Source of the DNA: Acidimicrobiaceae bacterium
Lineage (GTDB): Bacteria; Actinomycetota; Acidimicrobiia; Acidimicrobiales; Palsa-688
Length of the DNA stretch: 5,325 bases
Assembly: GCA_009785715.1 (NCBI GenBank)
Contig: WQVT01000201.1
Coordinates: forward strand, 1-5,325
Direction of reading: 5' to 3'
Shown here piece after piece: positions 1 through 5,325 of this stretch. Position 1 is the first letter of the stretch, and every line of letters starts with the position of its first letter. The notes beneath the pieces are model-generated. The model searched no databases and had not been told where the DNA came from. It saw nothing but the letters and a program-made list of their open reading frames with translations. Position numbers and translations under genes: made by a program.

Positions 1-666
1 CTCCACGAACCCGGCGAGACGAGTGCGGAACTGCTCGACGGTCATCCTCAGGAAATTGAACTTCTGTACGGGCATGTCGATCTGCAGCGTGAAGCCAGCA
101 TCGGTGATCGCCTCGTACTCACCGCGCATCGCCTTCGCGTTTGCGGCAATGAACTCTTCCTCGGACGCGTAGTATTCGTTGCCGCCGGGGTTGTAGTTGA
201 TGTTGTCCGGGCTCACCGAACACATGAAGAAGTCCTGGGGGTCGAGGCCCTCCGTCGCCGCCTGGAGATTGGCGACGTCCCGCTTGATCTCCGTGTCGAT
301 ATAGGAGATCGGACCGGTACACACCATCTGCGGGATCGGTATGCCGGTCGCACGGGGGCGGCCGGCGTGGTACTCCGGAAAGTCGGCTTGCTCGGGCCCG
401 GTCGCAGCGACCAGGAGCTTTGACTCATAACCGGCGAGCCGGCGCTCGATGTAGCCCGACCAAGAGCCCATCTTGCTCAGCTCGCCGTCGTTACCGACGT
501 CGAGACCGATTTCACGCTGTGTCTGCACGATCTCCTTGACAGCGGCCGGGAGCGCCGCCAGATATGCAGTGTTGTCGCCGTCGGGCTTCAGAAGACCTTC
601 GATGCTCTTCGGTCGGGGCAGACTTCCCACGTGGCTGGTCAGGATGTGATCGGTACTACGCCGCAT
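1..666 (-). CDS. MetE-like (cobalamin-independent methionine synthase family) protein, N-terminal part, cut by left edge
   Basis: The frame is open from an ATG at 666 to the left edge, giving 222 residues with no stop. From memory, relatives are about 370 residues, so roughly the first 60% is seen. Visible features are HVGSLPRP at residues 12-19, the opening signature of stand-alone proteins related to the MetE C-terminal barrel. Further on are GLDVGNDGE (54-62), a CTGPISY strand (116-122, compare GPVT in MetE) and LQIDMP (194-199, compare IQIDEP). The family moves methyl or other groups onto thiols at a Zn site; relatives include methionine synthase and epoxyalkane:coenzyme M transferase. 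The His/Cys Zn ligands would lie after residue 222, so catalysis cannot be judged. The start is supported by a strong SD 7 bases upstream. It is the last visible gene of the operon, 12 bases after the NTF2-like gene. Family assignment is firm; the reaction is unknown and true methionine synthesis is only one option. Confidence 0.85.
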   Translation of the reverse strand, partial: MRRSTDHILTSHVGSLPRPKSIEGLLKPDGDNTAYLAALPAAVKEIVQTQREIGLDVGNDGELSKMGSWSGYIERRLAGYESKLLVAATGPEQADFPEYHAGRPRATGIPIPQMVCTGPISYIDTEIKRDVANLQAATEGLDPQDFFMCSVSPDNINYNPGGNEYYASEEEFIAANAKAMRGEYEAITDAGFTLQIDMPVQKFNFLRMTVEQFRTRLAGFVE

Positions 667-672
667 TAGCCA

Positions 673-679
673 CCCTCCC
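673..679 (-). promoter_or_regulatory. Shine-Dalgarno of the MetE-like gene, overlapping the preceding stop codon
   Basis: On the minus strand the bases before the ATG at 666 read TAGGGAGGGTGGCTA. The GGAGG core ends 7 bases before the start, which is good spacing. The TAG stop of the NTF2-like gene (681-679) shares bases with this site, so a ribosome finishing that gene sits on the initiation site of the next. This fixes the start at 666. Confidence 0.75.
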
Positions 680-1044
680 TATTCGGAGATCCTCGTTACT
701 TGGTACGAGGCGAGCTGCCACAAACCGTTCTCTTTGACCCATGCCTCGAGCGCGATCCGCTCGGCGGTCGTCTCGTCGTCGATGATGATCTTGCCGGTCA
801 ACAGCGCAACGTCCCCGTACACGCGGACCTTCACGTCGATCCACCGCAACCGGCGGACCTGGCTCTGGACCTCTTCGAAGTAGACCTTCTTGTCCTGGGA
901 CTTGCCGGTCAGGTGCGTGTAGATCAGGTCTTCCCGCAGGAGCTTCTCGAGTGCCGGCCAGTCCCTCTCGCCGATGCACCGGCACCGCTCATCCTCCGCC
1001 GCGAGGACCTCGTCGATCACCGCCTGATTCGCGACGTCGCTCAC
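679..1044 (-). CDS. NTF2-fold / SnoaL-like (DUF4440-type) small protein
   Basis: This is a complete 121-residue protein, the usual size for a single NTF2/SnoaL-like domain. It starts at GTG, which overlaps the large-subunit stop as GTGA. The pattern fits the family: an N-terminal helix (about residues 6-36) containing GERDWPALEKLL, then DLIYTHLTGKSQDKKVYFEEV (39-59), then beta strands VKVRVYGDVALLTGKIII and a closing strand GLWQLASYQVTRI (106-118). The fold forms a cone-shaped pocket used by various enzymes (isomerases, hydratases, cyclases) and by non-catalytic binding proteins. No specific catalytic set can be assigned; His44 and the Cys21/Cys23 pair are the only striking polar candidates. 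No signal peptide or membrane segment is seen, so it is probably cytoplasmic. Translational coupling to the Mo hydroxylase suggests it acts on the same substrate or product. Fold assignment is good; function is unknown. Confidence 0.85.
   Translation of the reverse strand: MSDVANQAVIDEVLAAEDERCRCIGERDWPALEKLLREDLIYTHLTGKSQDKKVYFEEVQSQVRRLRWIDVKVRVYGDVALLTGKIIIDDETTAERIALEAWVKENGLWQLASYQVTRISE
1041..1044 (-). other. GTGA stop/start overlap, Mo subunit to NTF2-like gene
   Basis: The large-subunit TGA (1043-1041) overlaps the GTG of the NTF2-like gene (1044-1042). A GGGGA stretch about 8 bases upstream may serve as SD. No other plausible start lies near the domain start, so the GTG is preferred. 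Confidence 0.75.
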
Positions 1045-3401
1045 CTGGGTTCCCCGGCGTCTGACAGGATTGCACCGATCAACTCCAGGATCCGATTCGG
1101 CGGGAGGTGCTGCTCGGTAACCCTGGCTGCAAAGGGCGCGAGTGCGTCCTCGATCGCATTGCAGAGGGTGGGCGGCGCGATGATCATGCCCCCCTCGCCC
1201 ACGCCCCGGAAGTTGACGTCGGCGTCCAGCGGGACGGTTTCGAGGTGCTCGATCTCGAGGCGGGGGATCTCCCAGGCGGTGGGCAACAGGTAGTCCATGA
1301 ACGTGCTGGCCAGGAACTGCCCGCTCTCCGGGTCATACGCCGAGCGCTCGAGCAACACCGCTCCGATCCCCTGGGCGACCCCGCCCCGTACCTGTCCCTC
1401 GACGATGGCCGGGTTGATGAGCGCCCCGCAGTCTTCCGCCACCAGGTAGCGCTCGATGCGCACGAGCCCGGTCTCGGTGTCGACCTCCACGATGGCGGCG
1501 TGGCTGCCCCCCGACCAGCCACCTTCGCCGCCGTCGAACGCCGTGGTGACCTCGATGTCGCCCGAGACATCCTCCGGCAGTCGACCCGGCTCATGCGCCG
1601 CCTTGGCCACCTCGGCGAGCGACATGGCCCGGGCGGGCACGCCCTGCACCGAGAGGACCCCATCGCTGATCAGCATGTCTTCGACGGCGGCCTCGAAAAG
1701 GTGGGAACCGACCTCCTGGACGCGCTTCTTCAGGGCCCTCGCCCCGTGCAGCGATGCTCCACCGGCCATCACCGCCGCCCGGCTCCCGCCGGTCCCGAAC
1801 CCTTGGGGGACCTGACTCGAGTCACCGACGACCACGCGCACCTGCTCGAAGGGCACCCCGAACTCGTCGGCTGCGACCTGGGCGAAGGTGGTCTGGTGGC
1901 TCTGGCCATGCGGCATCTGCGCCGTGAAGACACTCACGGTGCCGTCGTCTTCGAGTCGCATGCGGATCTGCTCCGGACCCCCGATGCCACCGCCCTGTGG
2001 CTGGCGAGGCCCCGGGGCGGCCTCGATGTAGGTGGCGAGCCCGAGCCCGAGGTACCTGCCCTGCGCACGGGCCTCGGCCTGTCGCTCCCGGAATGCGCCG
2101 AAGTCAACCATCGCCGAGACCCGCTCGAGTGATTCCCGCGCCGTGACGCCGGCCAGGCTCCGGCCCGTCACCATCGCGAGCGGTGGCTCCCCCCGGGTGA
2201 CCACATTCCGGAGTCGCACGGCGAGGGGTTCGAGCCCGAGCTCCTTCGCGATCAGGTCGATGGTGCGCTCGCGCACCCAGGTCTCCGACGCCCACGGACC
2301 GCGGTACGCGACGTACGTCGCCTTGTTGGTGATGATGGCGGTGGACTCGAAGGACAGCGCACCGATCCGGTAGGGCCCGGGCAGCATGTTCTGGACCATG
2401 CGCGGCAGCATCCCACCCATGCCCGGATAGGCACCGGTGTCGATAGTCATCTTGACCCGCAGGCCGAGGATGTCGCCTTCGTTCGTGACCGCCGCTTCGA
2501 CGTCGAAGCTCTCCTCACGGGCCTGGCCGGACGCGGTCAGATTCTCGGTCCGGTCCTCGATCCAGCGCACGGGACGGCCGACGTGGCGGGCCGCCGCGGC
2601 AACGGCGATCTCCTCGCGCGACGCGCCCATCTTGAGGCCGAACGAGCCTCCGATATCGTCGGACAGCACCCTGACCTTCTCGATCGGGACGTCGAGCGCC
2701 TGGGCGAGGAGCCTCCGGGCGGTCTGCACGCCCTGGTTGGCGGAATAGACCGTCAGCTCTCCCGACTCCGGGTCGTAGCTGCAGGCGATGCCACGGCCTT
2801 CCATCGGCACGTTTTGGTGTCGATGCTGACGGAGGTGGGCGCTGACCACCCGGTCGGCCCGGGCGAATGCCCCTTCGACGTCGCCGAACGTGGCGATCTC
2901 GGTGCGGTTGAGCACGTTGCTTCCGAGGTCCTCGAAGATCGGCGGGCCGTCCGGGTCCAGGGCCTGCTGCTCGGTGATGACCGAGGGGAGCTCCTCGTAA
3001 TCCACCTCCACCAGTTCGCAGGCGTCCTCCGCGACGTACCTGCTCTCGGCCACGACGAGGACGACCGGGTCACCGACCAGGCGCACCTTGTCGGTCGCCA
3101 ATTGGGAAAAGCTCGGGAGCGTGATGCCTCCGGAGAAAATCCCCGCGGCGCCCGGGCCCGGCACGATCAGCGCTTCGAGCTCGGCGCCGGTCAGCACGGC
3201 GACGACTCCCGGCACCTCGCGGGCCGCGCTCACCTCCACGCTGCTGATGCGCGCGTGGGCAAAGGGGCTGCGGACGAAGGCGGCGTGCAGCATGCCGGGC
3301 AGGCGGACATCGTCGATGTAGTGGCCGCTCCCCGTGAGGATCCGGAGGTCCTCGGATCGTTTGATACTCGACCCGGTATAGCGCTGGGCGATGATGCTCA
3401 T
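1041..3401 (-). CDS. Molybdopterin-binding large subunit of a xanthine dehydrogenase/CO dehydrogenase-family hydroxylase
   Basis: This 786-residue protein is of normal family length (CoxL is about 800). It would hold the Mo-molybdopterin cofactor and oxidise the substrate with water as oxygen donor. An a/b hammerhead domain spans about residues 18-137 (from SEDLRILTGSGHYIDD). Two Mo-cofactor-binding regions follow: the first includes SANQGVQ (220-226, Gln223 likely near Mo), GGSFGLKMG (251-259) and AYRGPWASE (365-373). The second includes MPHGQSHQTTFAQVAADEFG (496-515), QGFGTGGSRAAVMAGGA (533-549), AEDCGALINPAIVEGQ (655-670) and GVGEGG (733-738), where Glu736 is the expected catalytic base. 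The CO dehydrogenase loop cysteine (AYRCSFR) is Gly368 here, so no Mo-S-Cu site is possible. By eye alignment, the purine-binding Glu of xanthine dehydrogenase falls at Met258, so purine is unlikely. The ATG overlaps the small-subunit stop (ATGA). Family is certain; the substrate (aldehyde, N-heterocycle or other) is not known. Confidence 0.96.
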   Translation of the reverse strand: MSIIAQRYTGSSIKRSEDLRILTGSGHYIDDVRLPGMLHAAFVRSPFAHARISSVEVSAAREVPGVVAVLTGAELEALIVPGPGAAGIFSGGITLPSFSQLATDKVRLVGDPVVLVVAESRYVAEDACELVEVDYEELPSVITEQQALDPDGPPIFEDLGSNVLNRTEIATFGDVEGAFARADRVVSAHLRQHRHQNVPMEGRGIACSYDPESGELTVYSANQGVQTARRLLAQALDVPIEKVRVLSDDIGGSFGLKMGASREEIAVAAAARHVGRPVRWIEDRTENLTASGQAREESFDVEAAVTNEGDILGLRVKMTIDTGAYPGMGGMLPRMVQNMLPGPYRIGALSFESTAIITNKATYVAYRGPWASETWVRERTIDLIAKELGLEPLAVRLRNVVTRGEPPLAMVTGRSLAGVTARESLERVSAMVDFGAFRERQAEARAQGRYLGLGLATYIEAAPGPRQPQGGGIGGPEQIRMRLEDDGTVSVFTAQMPHGQSHQTTFAQVAADEFGVPFEQVRVVVGDSSQVPQGFGTGGSRAAVMAGGASLHGARALKKRVQEVGSHLFEAAVEDMLISDGVLSVQGVPARAMSLAEVAKAAHEPGRLPEDVSGDIEVTTAFDGGEGGWSGGSHAAIVEVDTETGLVRIERYLVAEDCGALINPAIVEGQVRGGVAQGIGAVLLERSAYDPESGQFLASTFMDYLLPTAWEIPRLEIEHLETVPLDADVNFRGVGEGGMIIAPPTLCNAIEDALAPFAARVTEQHLPPNRILELIGAILSDAGEPR
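3398..3401 (-). other. ATGA stop/start overlap, [2Fe-2S] subunit to Mo subunit
   Basis: The small-subunit TGA (3400-3398) overlaps the large-subunit ATG (3401-3399). A good SD lies just upstream inside the small-subunit gene. Confidence 0.85.
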
Positions 3402-3919
3402 GCGACGCTGCTCCTCTCCGGCTCCTGAGTCTGTGGCTCGTGGGCGGACGGGACCGGGTGGCCGGCGGCGGCGAGCACCCCGTTCACGATGCTCTCGTAG
3501 CCGGTGCAGCGACAGAGATTGCCGGAGAGTGCCGCCCTGATCTCCGGTTCACTCGGTTGCGGGTTGTCGGCCAGCAGCGCGGTGATCTGCATCAGGAAGC
3601 CCGGCGTGCAGAACCCGCACTGGAAGCCGTGCGACTCCCACATCGCCCGTTGCAGGGAGTTGAGCTCGCCGCCCTCAGCCAATCCCTCGATCGTCACCAC
3701 CTCCGCGCCGCGCGCCTGCACCGCCAGCATCAGACAGGCCCGGGCCGGCTGGCCGTTGACGAGGACCGTGCAGGCACCGCACACGCCCTGCTCGCAGCCG
3801 AGATGGGTGCCGGTGAGACCCAGATCCTCCCGGATGAAGTCGGCAAGGATCTTGCGGGGCTCGACCGCGCCCGAACGCGCCTCTCCGTTCACGGTGAGCG
3901 CCACCTCAAGCATGCTCAT
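3398..3919 (-). CDS. [2Fe-2S] small subunit of the molybdenum hydroxylase (CoxS-like)
   Basis: This 173-residue protein is close to the usual 155-175 for the family and carries electrons from the Mo site to FAD. The N-terminal plant-ferredoxin-type domain (about residues 4-80) holds cluster ligands Cys42, Cys47, Cys50 and Cys62 in GCEQGVCGACTVLVNGQPARAC. The C-terminal four-helix domain (about 85-150) holds Cys101, Cys104, Cys136 and Cys138 in QCGFCTPGF and GNLCRCTGYE. All eight ligands are present, so both clusters should form. The tail after about residue 153 (PVPSAHEPQTQEPERSSVA) is polar and probably disordered. The ATG at 3919 overlaps the FAD-subunit stop as ATGA; a second in-frame ATG lies two codons later (Met3) and cannot be excluded. 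The SD is weak (a G-run about 10 bases upstream), fitting translational coupling. No Tat signal is visible, so a cytoplasmic complex is expected. Confidence 0.97.
   Translation of the reverse strand: MSMLEVALTVNGEARSGAVEPRKILADFIREDLGLTGTHLGCEQGVCGACTVLVNGQPARACLMLAVQARGAEVVTIEGLAEGGELNSLQRAMWESHGFQCGFCTPGFLMQITALLADNPQPSEPEIRAALSGNLCRCTGYESIVNGVLAAAGHPVPSAHEPQTQEPERSSVA
3411..3419 (-). promoter_or_regulatory. Shine-Dalgarno of the large-subunit gene
   Basis: The minus strand reads GGAGAGGAG, ending 9 bases before the ATG at 3401. It lies inside the last codons of the small-subunit gene. With the ATGA overlap it supports this start and suggests strong re-initiation on the large subunit. Confidence 0.6.
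3916..3919 (-). other. ATGA stop/start overlap, FAD subunit to [2Fe-2S] subunit
   Basis: The FAD-subunit TGA (3918-3916) overlaps the small-subunit ATG (3919-3917), fitting balanced synthesis of two subunits of one complex. Confidence 0.85.
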
Positions 3920-4791
3920 GCTGCGACCCCCGCTCGCTGTGTGGCGGCGCGCACCGCCCGTCGTACCAGGACACCGGCAACGTGGCGCCGGTAAGCCGAC
4001 GATCCATGGATATCGGACGCCGGCGACAGGCTGCCGGCCGTCTGTTCGGCCGCCTCGGCGAGGACCTCGTCGGTGAAGGGAGCAGCGGTCAAAGTTGCCT
4101 CCGCGTCAAGTGCCCGTACCGGCACGTCGCTGACCCCCGTGAGGACGAGACGGGCCTCGGTGATCCTGTCGTCTTCAACACGGACCATGGCCGCCGCGCC
4201 CACCATCGCGAAGTCACCGTGGCGACGGGCCACCTCCTCGAAGGCGCATCCCGTTCCGGGCGACTGCCGCATGATGCGGATCTCGGTCAGCAACTCGTCC
4301 GGCTCGAGCGCGGTCGAGAGGAAACCGGTGAAGAAGTCGGCGGCAGGGATCGTTCGCTCGCCGCGGGTCCGGCTTCGCGCGATCAGCTCGGCCTCAAGGG
4401 CCACGGCCGCTGCCGGCAACTCCGCCGCCGGATCACTGTGGGCGAGGCTTCCACCGATCGTTCCCCGGCTCCGGATCGCCGGATGTCCGATAAGCGGAAG
4501 CGCGCACGCCAGCAGGGGCGCCGACGCTTCGACCTTTGCGTCCCGCTCTGCCTCGCGCTCGCGGACCATGGCGCCGATCACCAGCCGGCCGTCGTCGATC
4601 CGAATCGATTGAAGCTCGGGCACGCCGGCGAGGTCGACCAGACAGGTCGGTCGGGCCAATCTGAAGGACAGGAGCGGGATGAGGCTTTGGCCGCCTGCCA
4701 GCGGTCGGGCGTCCTCGCCCAGCTCCTCTACCAATGCGAGCGCCTCGTCAAGCGACTCGGGCGCTCGATACTCGAACGGCGCAGGCTTCAC
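3916..4791 (-). CDS. FAD-binding medium subunit of the molybdenum hydroxylase (CoxM-like)
   Basis: This 291-residue protein matches the family length of about 290. It accepts electrons from the [2Fe-2S] subunit and passes them from FAD to an external acceptor. The opening FEYRAPESLDEAL (6-18) is the typical family start. FAD-binding motifs are AGGQSL (32-37) and TIGGSLAHSDPAAELP (111-126). The CO dehydrogenase flavoprotein C-terminal domain covers about residues 175-285, ending in DIHGSSAYRRHVAGVLVRRAV. No extra cysteine cluster like that of 4-hydroxybenzoyl-CoA reductase is seen. I chose the GTG at 4791 because the conserved domain begins there and it overlaps the cupin stop as GTGA. The frame also runs upstream to an ATG at 5061, but that stretch lies over the cupin gene and has no family resemblance. 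The SD before the GTG is weak, so translation probably depends on coupling to the cupin gene. Confidence 0.95.
   Translation of the reverse strand: MKPAPFEYRAPESLDEALALVEELGEDARPLAGGQSLIPLLSFRLARPTCLVDLAGVPELQSIRIDDGRLVIGAMVREREAERDAKVEASAPLLACALPLIGHPAIRSRGTIGGSLAHSDPAAELPAAAVALEAELIARSRTRGERTIPAADFFTGFLSTALEPDELLTEIRIMRQSPGTGCAFEEVARRHGDFAMVGAAAMVRVEDDRITEARLVLTGVSDVPVRALDAEATLTAAPFTDEVLAEAAEQTAGSLSPASDIHGSSAYRRHVAGVLVRRAVRAATQRAGVAA
4788..4791 (-). other. GTGA stop/start overlap, cupin to FAD subunit
   Basis: The cupin TGA (4790-4788) and the FAD-subunit GTG (4791-4789) share bases. Because the SD ahead of this GTG is weak, the overlap is the main support for starting the FAD subunit here and implies translational coupling. 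Confidence 0.8.
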
Positions 4792-5325
4792 GGCCGCCGC
4801 TCCGTCCCCGAGCGTGGGTCGTTCGCCGCGTACACCGAGGTGCTGCGCGCATAGGACTGCGGTTCCTCGGAAGGCATCGGGTACTCGGCCGCGTTCACGA
4901 CGAGGTCGGCGACGTTCGAGAAGTCCCAGCGGGGCGGGGCGAAGAAGTCGATCAGCCCGACGGGCCCGCCCGTCGAGACCGCCTGGGTCGTATGGATGTC
5001 CGGGGGCTTCGAGATCGCAACCGAGGGAGCCGCGAGGACCATGTGCTCGTCCGGCATCCACTCGTTCGCGTTGCGCGACCAGTTCCGCCGCATGTGGTGG
5101 ACCTGGGTCCCCGAGTGGATCAGGGAGGCCTGCTCGAAGTCCTCGTGATGGTGAGGGCTCATCGCCGTCGCATCACGGGGCGCGCTGCCGACCGGCCACT
5201 GGAATCTCGTCATCCCCGTGCGATGGCGGTAGCAGTGCTCCTTCGTCTCGTCGAGGTTGTAGACCCGCAGCTTGTAGCCGCCCGTGGGCTCGGGCCACGG
5301 GACGATCGGGGCGATGTTGTCGACC
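4788..5325 (-). CDS. Metal-type cupin protein, C-terminal part, cut by right edge
   Basis: The frame is open to the right edge, with 178 residues visible before a TGA at 4790-4788. A cupin motif 1 is readable at visible residues 58-72, SPHHHEDFEQASLIHSG: the HxH pair (His58, His60) and Glu64 match three metal ligands. A motif 2 candidate is SKPPDIHTT, with His111 as fourth ligand. Between and after them are short hydrophobic strands (MVLAAPSVAI, GPVGLIDFFAP). Cupins of this kind bind Fe, Mn, Ni or Zn and act as dioxygenases, isomerases or decarboxylases. I do not recognise the specific subfamily. An ATG at 5213 (visible residue 38) is not taken as the start because in-frame coding (YKLRVYNLDETKEHCYRHRTG) continues upstream of it. 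The tail from about residue 150 is polar and low in structure. Its stop overlaps the FAD-subunit GTG, so it is probably co-translated with the hydroxylase. Cupin fold likely; reaction unknown. Confidence 0.75.
   Translation of the reverse strand, partial: VDNIAPIVPWPEPTGGYKLRVYNLDETKEHCYRHRTGMTRFQWPVGSAPRDATAMSPHHHEDFEQASLIHSGTQVHHMRRNWSRNANEWMPDEHMVLAAPSVAISKPPDIHTTQAVSTGGPVGLIDFFAPPRWDFSNVADLVVNAAEYPMPSEEPQSYARSTSVYAANDPRSGTERRP

Noticed and set aside
667..678. Promoter or terminator in the gap before the MetE-like gene
   Set aside because: The gap is 12 bases and fully occupied by the Shine-Dalgarno and spacer, leaving no room for either.
1107..2132. Long open frame on the plus strand (341 codons)
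   Set aside because: It lies wholly antisense to the large-subunit gene, its translation is rich in Arg, Gly, His and Asp with no recognisable domain, and such mirror frames are expected opposite high-GC genes.
3149..3165. GC-rich palindrome (gcccgggc region) as a terminator or operator
   Set aside because: It sits inside the large-subunit coding sequence (the PGPGAAG stretch), has no following T-run on either strand, and is expected by chance at this base composition.
2583..3428. Long open frame on the plus strand (281 codons)
   Set aside because: It is antisense to the large-subunit gene and runs past its start. There is no domain signature, so it is a codon-bias shadow.
1041..4791. Aerobic CO dehydrogenase (coxMSL)
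   Set aside because: Gene order and subunit families fit, but the large subunit lacks the Cu-binding cysteine loop AYRCSFR. No cox gene symbols were given for that reason.
3982..4854. Long open frame on the plus strand (290 codons)
   Set aside because: It is antisense to the FAD-subunit gene, with low-complexity Arg/Gly-rich translation and no family resemblance.
4792..5061. Upstream extension of the FAD subunit to an ATG at 5061
   Set aside because: The extra 90 residues overlap the cupin gene in another frame, have no family resemblance, and would precede the conserved N-terminus (FEYRAPESL). The GTG at 4791 fits both the domain start and the overlap pattern.
4788..5213. Cupin gene starting at the ATG at 5213 as a 141-residue protein
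   Set aside because: The same frame stays open to the window edge with protein-like sequence before that ATG, and no clear SD was identified there. A gene truncated by the window edge is more likely.

Overview
The window is a compact, high-GC bacterial operon (roughly two thirds G+C by eye). Every supported gene reads on the minus strand, so transcription runs from the right edge to the left edge. The strong third-position G/C bias, two GTG starts and lack of intergenic DNA would suit an actinobacterium or another high-GC soil or environmental lineage. The sequence alone does not decide the phylum. No RNA gene, mobile element, CRISPR array, internal promoter or terminator was seen. The operon promoter must lie beyond the right edge, and its end beyond the left edge.

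In order of transcription: (1) the C-terminal part of a metal-type cupin protein, cut by the right edge (4788-5325); (2) an FAD-binding medium subunit (3916-4791); (3) a two-cluster [2Fe-2S] small subunit (3398-3919); (4) a molybdopterin-binding large subunit (1041-3401); (5) a small NTF2/SnoaL-like protein (679-1044); (6) the N-terminal 222 residues of a MetE-like, cobalamin-independent methionine synthase family protein, cut by the left edge (1-666). Genes 1 to 5 are linked by four successive 4-base stop/start overlaps (GTGA, ATGA, ATGA, GTGA). Gene 6 follows after 12 bases, with a strong Shine-Dalgarno that overlaps the preceding stop codon.

Genes 2-4 form a complete heterotrimeric molybdenum hydroxylase of the xanthine dehydrogenase / CO dehydrogenase superfamily in the medium-small-large order typical of cox-type operons. 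Electrons would pass from a substrate oxidised at the Mo centre of the large subunit through two [2Fe-2S] clusters to FAD. The catalytic glutamate (GVGEGG) is present. The active-site loop reads AYRGPWASE, lacking the cysteine of true CO dehydrogenase (AYRCSFR) and differing from the form II loop (AYRGAGR). The enzyme is therefore not an aerobic CO dehydrogenase, and its substrate is unknown.

The point of interest is the combination: a Mo hydroxylase of unassigned substrate apparently co-translated with a metal cupin and an NTF2-fold protein, followed by a MetE-like one-carbon or sulfur-transfer protein. This looks like part of a catabolic pathway for an organic compound, perhaps a heteroaromatic or aldehyde. 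That reading is inference from gene context. Both outer genes are incomplete, and no Mo-cofactor maturation gene is present in the window.
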